This document shows positions 45,616 to 55,795 of a stretch of 64,000 nucleotides of DNA, piece by piece; the first letter of the stretch is position 1; every line of letters begins with the position of its first letter. The notes under the pieces were generated by a model. The model saw only the letters and a list, made by a program, of their open reading frames with translations, was not told where the DNA came from and made no database searches. The DNA is taken from NCBI GenBank assembly GCA_031216915.1, contig CM062289.1:394470674-394534673 (forward strand), read 5' to 3'. The position numbers and the translations under genes were made by a program. This DNA comes from Pictodentalium vernedei (Eukaryota > Mollusca > Scaphopoda > Dentaliida > Dentaliidae).

Positions 45616-46121
45616 TAGTACTGAAATGGTTAACCGGATAACCGGTTTGAAATTTGAAAACAGTTATCTACCTAGCCGATTAGAAAAACTTTCACTCGGT
45701 TATCCGAAATATCGATAGTGATCGTCATTCCATGGTTAAAACTGGGTTAAAACGTAGTAAATCTGTCGCTTCTCCCCAGGATAGATTACATCTCGAAGCC
45801 GTGTTGTATATATTGAGAAATAATCGACTTTGACGTTCAAGACTTCGCTAATGATCGGCAATTTCCACGAATACTGAGTAATCGCAGAAACTATTCCGTA
45901 GTATGCATACAAACGAACGTTGTCGATTAACGAACGTTGTGGAGTACTGGACAACGTTCGTCTGTATACAAACTACGGAATAGTTTCTGTGAATACTGAT
46001 GTCCAATTCCTATAGTTTTGATCCCATATTCGGTGAAATAATGACCACAGATGACCTGATATTATCCGGTTATAGCTCTCGGTTAGTCGGTTGTGAAAGT
46101 GAGCCAACCGTTTCAGCCCTA
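45616..46121. mobile_element. hAT-type foldback element, second copy of the 37787 family
   Basis: An exact 8-bp duplication CACAGCAG lies at 45608-45615 and 46122-46129. Ends TAGTACTGAAATGGTT and CCAACCGTTTCAGCCCTA. The central hairpin has gained a short extra copy of CGAACGTTGT. Confidence 0.9.
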
Positions 46122-46425
46122 CACAGCAGCCTTGTATATGTTTCGCTTTGGCTACTGGACTGTTGATTTTTTTGTTCTCTTTGTGCGATAGTAAGGCTCA
46201 AACTGGAGATTTCACATCAGTTTCCCTCCATCCCCATCCCACGCACCGAGCTACATCCATGAAATATCTCGGTATTTCTGGTATCGTAACAGAGTTATTG
46301 AAGTAGTGGATTTTTTTTATAACCATGGCATGGTTTTCTGAAGCTGTCCGTATCTGTGTTTGGGGTAAAAAAAGTGTTTGACTTCAGCCTGATTACAGTT
46401 GCAATCGCAAATTCAGATAATCCCC
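46122..46425. other. 3' flank of the claudin-like gene
   Basis: Downstream of the stop codon on the minus strand; probably 3' UTR. I do not see a clear polyadenylation signal or other feature. Confidence 0.4.
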
Positions 46426-46745
46426 CTAAGAAACACACGGTGTTACTTCCCTTGGTGATTGCTTGCTGAAGACCTTCGTGGTTTGGCCATAATGACGGAT
46501 TTCTTTCATACTCCTTGGAATTGACATCTCGTGGAAATGGAACTGTTCCACTGACTCGGAGTCGTCCTTTTCTCTGCAGAGAATTGTTCCCATAACTGCC
46601 ACGCCTACAATGTACAGCAGCCCACTGCCAATAGCCACACCTAATGGCCACCCCATCTCGCCAGTAGCTGTGTGTTTCATTGGGGTTGGTGTCAGACCAG
46701 CTTTCTTCTTGATGAAAATAGCTACACCAATAAACACCACGATTC
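46426..46745 (-). CDS. Claudin/PMP22-like four-pass membrane protein, last exon
   Basis: Read on the minus strand it starts after TTTCTTTTTCAG (acceptor 46747-46746) and ends in TAG at 46428-46426. The first two bases complete a Gly codon from the exon ending at 52898 (phase 1). It encodes the end of the third membrane helix (IVVFIGVAIFIKKK), a short extracellular loop with a basic start and the motif GEMGWPLG, then a fourth helix (VAIGSGLLYIVGVAVMGTIL). A cytoplasmic tail of about 50 residues follows (CREKDDSESVEQFHFHEM...). Loop length and the G-W before the last helix match the claudin/PMP22/EMP superfamily. The tail ends CVS, not a classic claudin PDZ ligand. The overlapping frame open over 46846-46295 crosses the splice site and is spurious. 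Confidence 0.75.
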
Positions 46746-47035
46746 CTGAAAAAGAAAACAGTGTTTAGGAGGGAGGGTGCTGTCTCGGAGAGCCCATACA
46801 TAGCATGACATGCGGGGCAATAAGGATCTTCGGAGTTGTGACCCACGTTTGTCCGACCATAACATGAAGTTTCCTGTCTGTTTTATGTACACACAAGAAC
46901 GCCTTTTTGGCGAACTGGTCAGACCTGGAGTCTCCATTCACCAACATAAGCCGTAGACACACGCAATGCAGGCTGCTAAGTTTTACCACAGAATTGCCGA
47001 TTACCATGGCTTATTTCAAGAGTTGGACCCACCCT

Positions 47036-47643
47036 TAAAAATAAATAAAAGGCCCCAAGAGGCCAGACGCGCTCACATGACAAAGTTGTTTAAAGAAGGA
47101 TTTAATTAGCACCTATAGCCAATAAACACAACAGAGGAGTGACGTCATGTAAGCATTCATAACCCTGTTTTCCAGTAAGATGTTTTTTTCTGATACTGAG
47201 ATGCTACCACACAAATAATGTCCAGATTTCCAGTAAAATAGTGATTCCCAGATATCAACAAAGGGACTTAGCTTGAACAAAATTCAACTTTACAACGGCA
47301 AATATTGCTCCACAAACTTCGTTTGAACAAACTTGATTCTATACCTCAAAGCTCAGTACCAAATATCAAGTCATTGCACCCACTGGTTGATGAAAAGATT
47401 TTTTTTTTTTAAATTTGGGAGCATTTCCCCCACTCCTCTCTATGGGACTGGGCAAGCTGATTTGAACAAAAACAAATTACGATGCCAGAACAAACAAATA
47501 CCTCTCAAATTTAACTGACATCGGTTCAGCAGTTTTGGAGAAGTTGCGAACACCATGTTCAGTGACGACGGACGACAGATGGTCGACGGACGATAGGTGA
47601 TCACACAATAGCGCACGCTGACTTTTAGTCAGGTGAGCTAAAA
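47036..47643 (+). repeat. Short copy of the AGGCC...GGTGAGCT dispersed element
   Basis: It begins AAAAGGCCCCAAGAGGCC and a GCTCACATGA motif and ends with GACGGACGA-type units and CAGGTGAGCTA, like the 5122-7353 element but only 0.6 kb. It lies in the claudin-like intron, in the same window orientation as the large copy. Confidence 0.7.
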
Positions 47644-47713
47644 AGTACCATGGCAAACCACGATATTCTCCCAAAGTACCATGGTGATTTGGGACAATTC
47701 TGTGGTTTACAAT

Positions 47714-47915
47714 GGTAATCTTTTTATAAGAGCACTGGCATATCCCCAAACGGGGATATGCCAGTGCTCTCATAAAAAGATTATCAAGCGTTCACTTAGC
47801 AGCCATCCTATACTTAATGAAATTATGACATATCGTGTTCCTGGTTCGGAAAACGGTCTCTCGTGTTCAATGGGTTAAGATATACATGCACACCTTCAAA
47901 GCATTTATGCCAATA
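47714..47915. repeat. Hairpin plus inverted copy of the 44968-45085 repeat
   Basis: At 47714-47786, TTTATAAGAGCACTGGCATA pairs with its complement around CCCCAAACGGGG. About 47798-47915 is complementary to about 44968-45085 with roughly 85-90 percent agreement by eye. Confidence 0.7.
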
Positions 47916-47934
47916 CTAAGCGTTTTGAACATTA

Positions 47935-48109
47935 GAGATGGGCGGTATTGGATTTTGAGTTCGGAATCGGTTTCGGAATTCTTCTGGGGGTATATCACGG
48001 TATCGGTATTGGCAATGGCATTTGTGGAGCTGTGGTAGAATGATACAAGAACAACTTATGTTGTATATTCATGGCGTGAAGTCCCCTTTGGTACTATCAG
48101 CAAACTTCA
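47935..48109. mobile_element. Partial hAT-like element, TAGAGATGGGC end
   Basis: TTAGAGATGGGCGGTATTGG followed by GGTTTCGG-type repeats matches the left end of 34053-34716. ACCGAATAATACCGAACC near 48122 may be the remains of the right side. Confidence 0.5.
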
Positions 48110-49450
48110 GTCAAGCCAGACACCGAATAATACCGAACCAATACCGTGGAACCTTGCCGAGAGGTTTAACACGCCCAAAATACTTTGCACTCCCTGCTTA
48201 GATCGAGGACTTCCCATTTTTGTAAATGCTTCGAGCTTTTGTGGTTCAATTGACATATCACCTGCCGAGAAATGAAGACCATAAAAATTGATGGAACTGG
48301 AATTGATAAAATTCACTTTGCGAAAGATTCCCACTCTGACCATTTGAACACATGTAGTGAAAAGTGTCTATTTTGTCACGGTCAAGCGCTTCTCTTGTTT
48401 TGCCACCAATAAGTATATCATCAGACAAATTGATTCCATTGGTCACAGTTTTTATTGTCTCTTGGGCGATGTTTTGGAATATTTCCGATTCCGTGTTAAT
48501 GCCAAAAAGTAGACGTTTGTATTAGGCCCCTACGAATATTCGATTCTTCGAGTCGAAGTCGAGTCGATCAACAAAATCGAGTCGAATTCGAGTCGAAAAT
48601 AAAGTCACGAATATAAAAATTGAAAAAGAAAAAAACTTATTATTAAATGTCTCGGTATATTTAATACTGGCTAAATTGTCAAAACAATGCGAGGAATTGA
48701 GCGCGAACCTCAAGCACACATCGTCAACATGGAACTTTCAAAGTATTACCAATGTCATTTGGAATCACGCGTATCGCGTGATTCCAAACGACATCGGTAA
48801 TACACACATATTTTACAGTGGATAAAGTCACGGCTACATACACGTGTAATACATGTAAGACTTCGCACAAAACCCAAGCGACTGGGACTACATCTCACCT
48901 CTGGTACGCTTCAGTATGAAGCATCCATCACTTCATGATGAGGCAAGATCGGACGTTACCAAGCTTAAAGTCAAGGAGGGAGCGAAACAATCACAGGTAC
49001 ATACAGATTGTCTCCTATTCAACCATGCGTTCAAGAGTACTGCATTGTTAACGTACAAATTGTTGAATGTTAGCATAAATATGTGGATAAATCATCAGTA
49101 CAATGCCAAAACAATCATAACATGGCTATTTTAAACTGGAAATATCGCGTACGAAACCGCACTTGGACACCTTGTTTCGGCTAACTTGGTTCGAATTCGA
49201 TGTTCGGTCTACTCGAACATTTTTTTGGGCAAGTTCGAGTCGAAAGTCGAACCGAAAACAAAATCCATATTCGCAAGGGTCTAGTTTGTATCGATTCAAG
49301 CTACGATAGGTGAATTCGGTGATTTGTCTTGAGCTCTCTTCTCGCTCTATTTATCGGTGAGCCTTTCGCAAGTCTAATTTACTGATGTGTTGTTCTCGTT
49401 TGATTGCAGTGTTGGGTGCTCGCCTATCAACACATATCCAAACATTTTCG
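48110..49450 (-). pseudogene. Decayed Ty3/gypsy-type reverse transcriptase, split by a hAT element
   Basis: On the minus strand, separate frames show RT landmarks in order: RAPNTAIKRE (about 49430), YKRLLFGIN at the hAT target site, SDDIL near the catalytic aspartates (about 48400), then INFYGLHFS and a region ending near LNLSARF (about 48150). This order is that of LTR-retrotransposon pol. The frame is broken several times and the hAT element 48523-49283 sits inside it, so it is inactive. No LTRs, gag or integrase were recognised. Confidence 0.7.
48523..49283 (+). mobile_element. hAT element, TAGGCCC family, with 8-bp target duplication
   Basis: GTTTGTAT at 48515-48522 and 49284-49291 is an exact duplication. 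Ends TAGGCCCCTACGAATATTCG and CGCAAGGGTCTA are imperfect inverted repeats. The central palindrome (GTCATTTGGAATCACGCG and complement) lies at about 48750-48800, and BED-finger remnants follow. It interrupts the gypsy-type RT. Confidence 0.92.
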
Positions 49451-49486
49451 GGCTCTTTAGTTGGAGCACAGCTTCGGTAGGGAGAT

Positions 49487-49735
49487 TTAACCCTCTACCC
49501 AACGAATCGCCCCACCCGCCCGCGTAATATGCAAATTCAGCAGTTGAAAAAATATCATTTTTCAAAAAATTTCAACAAAACCATATCATGTGACCCCCTC
49601 GTTGGAACGAGCTCGTCGAGCTCATTCCAACGAGGGGTCACATGATATGGTTTTGTTGAAATTTTTTGAAAAATTTGAAAAAATGATATTTAAAATAATA
49701 AATTTTGATATCGTCTGCGTTAGGTAAAGGGTTAA
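49487..49735 (-). mobile_element. TTAA hairpin MITE, type A
   Basis: TTAA at 49487-49490 and 49732-49735. Left arm CAACGAATCGCCCCACCCGC; centre TTGGAACGAGCTCGTCGAGC. Confidence 0.92.
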
Positions 49736-49803
49736 ATCAAGAGAGACATTTTCATGCACATAAACATCATCCATCCCATCTACTGTGTACAAGCCATGTC
49801 GAG

Positions 49804-50024
49804 GGGGCACGATGACGCCGTGTACTAAGGCGTACTGCACGTCGATGGTGCGCATATCACTGTGCTACAGTGCGGAGTTACGATGTTGGGGAGCTGGCAG
49901 CTGCTCGTCGTTGCTCGGTGGTTCTCTCCGGGTACTCCGGCTTCCTCCACCTGTAAAACTGTCACGGTCATGATTAGTCATTGTGCATAAGTATGTGACC
50001 TTAAACACCAATAAATAAATAAAT
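49804..50024 (+). mobile_element. 5'-truncated SINE with 15-bp target duplication
   Basis: ACAAGCCATGTCGAG occurs at 49789-49803 and again at 50025-50039. The insert matches the second half of the SINE at 13843-14186 from GGGGGCACG(A/G)TGAC on and adds the 3' tail CCTTAAACACCAATAAATAA. Target duplication, truncation and tail are hallmarks of LINE-mediated insertion. Confidence 0.92.
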
Positions 50025-50039
50025 ACAAGCCATGTCGAG

Positions 50040-51007
50040 AAAGATGCTATAAGTATTTTAGTCAGTTTTAGTTACTGATTTTGGTATGTTGTGGAAATCA
50101 GAACAGAGTACTTATAGTATTGGCTATATTATTGAAGCATACTGGTAGTATGAAACATACGAATTTATATTCCTGAAAAATAGCAAAAAATGACGAGAAT
50201 ATGATCTGGTAAACAGTACGGATATTTCACCTCCCAGTTGTGTGACATGAGTGTAAAAGCACCCTCCTGGGTTGATACAGATGTGATATGTCCAGCGATT
50301 ACAATGTGTTTTCATTTTAACACTTATGATTCACGACGATGAGAGTTTCAATAAATATTTAGCAACTGGAGCCAATGCTATAAAAGTTTTACAATTGTGT
50401 TTTCTAGAATTGTATTTTCTACCTATTAATATAACTAAGTAAAATGAATCATTAGTATTAGCATTTTAAAGGATATGGCAAAATGCCAGATCTTTGAAGA
50501 CGCTAATGGTTCATTTTAACACATTTAAAATTATGACTAGAAAATACAATTGTGGAAAATACAATTGTAAATATTTCATAGTATTGGCCCCTGACTGTAT
50601 TTACTAATTATGAATTTTTTAATATATATTTACCCCGATTTATCCTAACACTATTACGAATTTTTGTTTTGAACTTTTAAATTAGTTTTAGTTCTTAATT
50701 ATTTTTTTAATTTATGTTTTACCTGTTTTCACGAGTATTAATGTCTGTATTTTAAGTTTTATGTAAATTAATCTTTTGATTCTGAGGCAGCGGTGCATTC
50801 GTTTTTGCGGCCCGCGTTCGTCATATTTATTTCGGAGGCAAAATTCAAAATGTATTAAAATATCATAGGGTGTGATTTTAGCGGTATCACGTCGCGATTT
50901 GCGATGCAAAATGCCATATACATTGATACAGTATTGTTATTCTCTTCCCGAAATGCCTCACGATTATCATAAGTACATACAAAATAAATATTTATTTAAC
51001 TGGTTGA
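50040..51007. other. Claudin-like intron with a foldback element
   Basis: About 50366-50598 folds on itself: outer ends GGAGCCAATGCTAT and the complement of ATAGTATTGGCCCC, then ACAATTGT and TTTTCTA-type arms. AATTCAATG-like spacers fill the middle. No exon recognised elsewhere. Confidence 0.55.
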
Positions 51008-51150
51008 GGGCTAGATTAGTTTTAGTGGTCTGAATTTGTTCATCAAAAATTGTTTTATTATAAATTATTGGAGAGTGCCAACAGGCACTCTCCAATAATT
51101 TGTAATAAAACAAATTTGTATAAACAAACTATTATTTACGTTTGAATGAA
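51008..51150. mobile_element. Short hairpin element, GGAGAGTGCC family
   Basis: AAATTATTGGAGAGTGCC pairs with GGCACTCTCCAATAATTT. The left outer part GAGGGCTAGATTAG resembles that of 19428-19560. Confidence 0.7.
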
Positions 51151-51907
51151 TACGAAACAAGGGTAAGGAAAATGTTAGCTTTGCACTGGTACACTCATTT
51201 TTTGAAAGGCCTGATTGTGGCTTCTAGCACTCAACCAGTTAAAAAACTCCTTATTTTTTATCTCCATTTTAGTTGTTCTATATTGATTTTGTGTTGTATG
51301 ATGACTATTACAATAAAAACTATCAGTGAAATCAACATCAACATGGAAGCTCTAGTATTTAATTTTAGGCTCTCACAACTGGGTTTTAGACATCAGCGAC
51401 CATTCCCTCAGGAGTACAAAATAAAAATAAAAATCACCCTGCCTCAATCGTTTTTAAAACAAATTGCCTGAGAATCAATTATTTAATTTTGTTTGACCTC
51501 ATCCTTACATTTTAGTTTTATCATTAGTTCTTTTTTTAGTTATTCTTTCTGTCTGAGGCTGTTAATAAGAACATTATTCAATTCACTGGAATCAAGGCGA
51601 ATAATACACTTTTAAACTTGCTCATTTCATTAATTAATAAAAGGACGTGACAACAATTTCTTTTTCCCAGTACATTAATTGACATTCGTTATCAACCGAT
51701 GAATCGGTTGATGACGAATATCGAATAAGAAACTGGGAATAAGTAAGTAACGGTTGTCACGTCCGCACTACAAGACTTATTATCAGGTAACTAGTGTCCA
51801 TTGTGGAACTAATATGTTCGTCATATTCTCATACTAAATCTGAGCTTGTGGCACATTGAACCGATTTCCAAGTCAGATCAGAGCCTCTAAGACTATATTT
51901 TATTATA
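51151..51907. other. Claudin-like intron with a hairpin
   Basis: About 51642-51766 forms a palindrome: GGACGTGACAAC on the left and GTTGTCACGTCC on the right, with ATTCGT(T/C)ATCAACCGAT at the centre. Nothing else recognised. Confidence 0.55.
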
Positions 51908-52161
51908 TTAACCCTTTACCCAAACGATTTCAAAATTTATTATTTTAAATATCATTTTTTAATTTTTTTCAAAAAATGTCAACAAAACCATATCATGTGA
52001 CCCCTCTTTGAAACGAGCTCGACGAGCTCGTTCCAAAGAGGGGTCACATGATATGGTTTTGTCGAAAGTTTTCCTAAAATAATATTTTTTCAGCTGCTGA
52101 ATTTGCATATTACGCGGGTGGATGCGGGCGGATGCGGGCGATTCGTTGGGTAAAGGGTTAA
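51908..52161 (+). mobile_element. TTAA hairpin MITE, type A
   Basis: TTAA at 51908-51911 and 52158-52161. GCGGATGCGGGC in the right arm is doubled, a small tandem gain. Confidence 0.92.
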
Positions 52162-52897
52162 TGAGTACACTAGCCAAACCTGTTGGGTTTTTATAGTTTG
52201 ATGATTGTTTTTAAAGATTTATATGGGTCATATAAATGTTTATCTCATTTACTTTGTTGTGTTTACTTATAGACACAGGGCAAATCTCTCAGTTTGGACT
52301 CTGGAGTTTAATAGCCATATTTGCCCACCCTGTTGATAAATACTCACAATACTGTAAAATCATCTCAAAATGCCTCTCCATAAATTCCAACTATAATTGT
52401 CTGTTAAAATGACGTGAGGAAAAAAATTAGACCATCCGGAAAAGTGAGTTTTCCTTCTGCTATAAAGGCCTTGTTTATAGGAAGTTTTTGAAGAAACACG
52501 CTACCACCCCCCCCCCCCCCCACCCCCCGTTTTTTACTGGCGGTCAAGGAATATCAAGCGACTGATGCGATTCGATGTCAGCGTTGGCAACCAGATGTTC
52601 ATCGTTACCATTCCTTAGCGTCAGATTATATTGTATTGTATCGAGGCGATGAGATGGGTGTTTAAAATTGAAGGTTCAAGCGATGTTCTCTCCACTGACC
52701 ACTGTTTGATATTGAGTCTGTTGGACGACCAGGGCATTCCAATCCGAAAAAAAAAATCGTGGCATCAAGTCTGGACAACCTTTTCGGGTGTCAAGCCCCG
52801 ACTTTTATACAAACGTTTTACGTTAAAAATTCGCTCTGGAATTAATCATATAGAAGAACTGGTACAAGAGAGGGTAAAAAATGTTTCTTATACATAC
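52162..52897. other. Claudin-like intron with C tract
   Basis: A C run lies at about 52507-52527. A plus-strand frame here overlaps the claudin-like exon antisense and looks spurious. Confidence 0.45.
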
Positions 52898-53041
52898 CTG
52901 AGGCCAGTAATATATATAGATAAAGTTTCCGTATCACTTTTACGTGGTCTCTTCGCACCATGACGTAGACGTGCAGTCCCTCTGCAATAATACTAAGCCC
53001 GAATGCCATTGTTACCATAACAGTCGTACTTAACATCCATG
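52898..53041 (-). CDS. Claudin/PMP22-like membrane protein, internal exon
   Basis: Minus-strand exon of 144 nt with acceptor TTTTTTTAATTCACAG (AG at 53043-53042) and donor GTATGT at 52897. Both borders are phase 1, so it can be joined in frame to 46745. It encodes a complete second transmembrane helix (WMLSTTVMVTMAFGLSII...), a basic cytoplasmic turn (VRRDHVKVIRK) and the first part of helix three (LYLYILLASG). This helix-short loop-helix pattern with the next exon gives the second half of a claudin/PMP22-type four-helix protein. The first helix and the large extracellular loop with the W...C...C signature must lie upstream (above 53041). I could not find them in this window, so subfamily and function (junction, channel subunit or other) stay open. 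Confidence 0.72.
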
Positions 53042-53110
53042 CTGTGAATTAAAAAAATGACTTCACATCACACAAATCTTCCAGAAATAACTTGTTTTTC
53101 AACTTTACTG

Positions 53111-53828
53111 TAGGCCCATGCGAATGTGGATTTTTTTTTCGAGTCGACCGAACATCGAATTCGAATCAAGTTAGCCGAAACTGTGTGTCCAAGTGCGGTT
53201 CCGTATGCGATATTTCCAGTTTAAAATAGCCACATTAGGATTGTTTTGGCATTGTACTGATGATTTACCCACTTTTTCATGCTAGCATTCAACAGTTTGT
53301 ACGTTAACAATGCAGCGCCCTTGAACGCATGGTTGAATAGGAGACAATCTATATGTACCTGTGATTGCTTCGCTCCATTCTTGACTTTAAGCTTGGCATT
53401 ATCCGATCTTGCCTAATCATGAAGCGAAGGATGCTTCTTACAGAAGTTTACCAGAGGTGAGATGTCGTTCCTGTCGCTTGGGTTTTGTACGAAGTCTTAC
53501 ATGTATTACATGTGTATGTAACCGTGGCTTTATCCACTGTAAAATATGAGTGTATTACTGATGTTATTTGGAATCATGCGACATGCGTGATTCGAAATGA
53601 CATTGGTAATACACTGAAAGCTCCATGTTGACGATGTGTGTTTGCGGTTCGCGCTCAATTCCTCTCATTATTTTGACAATTTAGCTCAGCCAGTATTAAA
53701 TGTATGAATGTACGTATGCCGAGGTATTTATTGAAAAGTTTTTTCATATTCGATTTTTATATTCATGATTTTATTTTCGACTCGAATTTTTTGATCGATT
53801 CGAACAATCAAATATTCGCAGGGACATA
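53111..53828 (-). mobile_element. hAT element, TAGGCCC family, reversed, with target duplication
   Basis: CTTTACTG at 53103-53110 and 53829-53836 is an exact 8-bp duplication. The element is the complement of 12150-12878 in layout, with its palindrome at about 53560-53605. Confidence 0.9.
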
Positions 53829-53836
53829 CTTTACTG

Positions 53837-55418
53837 ATAAATATTTTCGTGTATTTTGGTGCTTGCTTCCATTGTAAGCATCGAGGTTAAATTCGATATG
53901 AAAGACTGCCCGTGTATTCTCTCTAAATGAATTATACAGACAGTCAAATACACTCTAAAAATCCAGGATTTCTAGAGTACCAAATTTGGTACTCCACTTG
54001 TCAGCACAGGAGTACCAAAATAAATATAATACAGAATACCAAATGTATTGGTTCTTCCGAGTACTAAGATTGGTACTAAAAGATACCAAAACATTTTGGG
54101 TACTCTAGAATACCAAAATATACTGGTCACTAGAACACCAAATATACTGGTTGGGATCTTGGGTAGTCTAGAATACCAAATATAAAGGTTCCCTAAAGTA
54201 CCAATGCTAAAACTGAGGAACTCCAGAATATCAAACGAATGTGCTTTGGAAACAACCTAATATAAGTTTCTGTAATGTATTAAAGTGTGAATGTAATTTT
54301 AATCGATTTTTTCTAATATATAGGGTTTTGGCTGAATACAGACCTAATGAGAATCCCGGGGCCTTTCCTGCGCCAAAAATCTTTGATGTTTTGTCAATAT
54401 TACTGGCCAGTGTGCCGTTAAACATGTTCCCCGGTGTTACAGACACCTCTTGTTAACCTTTAAAACATCTATCAATTCATCCAAATCGATCATTTGGAGC
54501 CAGTGGGCAACCATATCTTTTGACCACGCGTCCAATGTGGCAGACGACATTTTCAGAATTAGGGACTGTAACTTTATGATAAAATGGCACTTTGGTACTC
54601 GACGTGCAAAGTAGAAGGGGGTGCTATTAAAAATTAAGGTTACAGGTATTCCAGAAGCCCGGGGATTCCAGAATACCTATGTGGAGAACCTGATTTTTTT
54701 CTGAATGTACGCTATAGTACATAAGTTTGACTGGGGGTGGGCTCTAAGAAAATTTGGCGAATAGGCATATGTACCAGAAAGCCAAATTTGAGTAAATGGC
54801 TTCTCGGTGAGTTTGCGCCGTTCCTTCGACAGTAAATGGTATGGTAATGATTGTTGCTATCTAAAGTTTCATCATATGAAAACTTAGACGGGAGTATTTA
54901 TGTACAGTGGTGCAAAGTTTTTTTTCAGAAAGTGCCCGATCCCTCAGTCAGTAATAATTGAGAGATCTGTTATTGTCGGCGCCAGACGGTACTATACTCT
55001 GATGGCCGTGTGTGCAGTCCAATAGACCTATTGCGCATTATGAATCGGTGAACAAACCGCAGCCCAAACTGTATACCTAACATTCCGATAGCGGTTGTGC
55101 CAGGGCTCTCAGGTTGCAGTACTGAGAGTTCTGTTATTGTCGGGGGCAGGCCATGGTTGGTGGAGTGGGATACGGGGGCCTATGATTTAATAACGTTGGG
55201 GTCTTAAAATGCATGTCAATTTGCAGTGAAATATGATTAAGGTATACCCTGATTTCACCACTAAATTAGATTAAATATGGAACAACGCTGGGGTCTTTAA
55301 ATACCTGCCAATTAGCAGTGAAATATGATTAAGGTGTACTCGGATTTTACCTCCAAGTTAAATAAAATAAGAAAAAAAAGTTTCGGACTCAATATTACAC
55401 ACACAATATTAAGACTAA
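53837..55418. other. Intergenic with degenerate TACCAAA repeats
   Basis: About 53950-54240 is a degenerate short-period repeat of AGAATACCAAATATACTGG type. About 55200-55370 shows a loose duplication (ATTTGCAGTGAAATATGATT / ATTAGCAGTGAAATATGATT). No exon recognised on either strand, including a search for the missing claudin-like first exon. Confidence 0.5.
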
Positions 55419-55420
55419 CA

Positions 55421-55795
55421 CGTGAGTCTTGCTATTGAGGGTTGGAAACATGTAACAGTTTGTTTTTTTTTTTGTTTTGTTTTACATATTTTTTTTTTCA
55501 TTGCCAGATATTGTGTTTGCATATTCGTTGTGACTTATAAAAAGTACGTGAGTCTTGCTATTGGGGGTTGGAAACATGTAACAGTTTTTTTTTTTACATA
55601 TTTTTTTTTTTTTCATTGCCAGATATTGTGTGTGCATATTCGTTGAGGCTTATAAAAAGCATGTGAGTCTTGCTATTGGGGGTTGGAAACATGTAACAGT
55701 TTTTTTTTTGTTTTTTTTTTTACATATTTTTTTTTTTTTTTCATTGCCAGATATTGTGTGTGCATATTCGTTGAGACTTATAAAAAGTTCTCAGT
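55421..55795 (+). repeat. Three tandem units of about 115-126 bp
   Basis: GTGAGTCTTGCTATTG starts units near 55421, 55547 and 55662. Each contains GGTTGGAAACATGTAACAG, T runs, CATTGCCAGATATTGTG and CTTATAAAAAG. Unit length differs only through T-run length. Confidence 0.9.

Noticed and set aside
46295-46846. 183-residue minus-strand frame over the claudin-like exon
   Set aside because: It runs through the splice acceptor at 46746 in a different frame from the membrane-protein reading and shows no family features; the splice-consistent frame is better.
52631-52963. 110-residue plus-strand frame
   Set aside because: It overlaps the splice-bounded claudin-like exon antisense and resembles no family.
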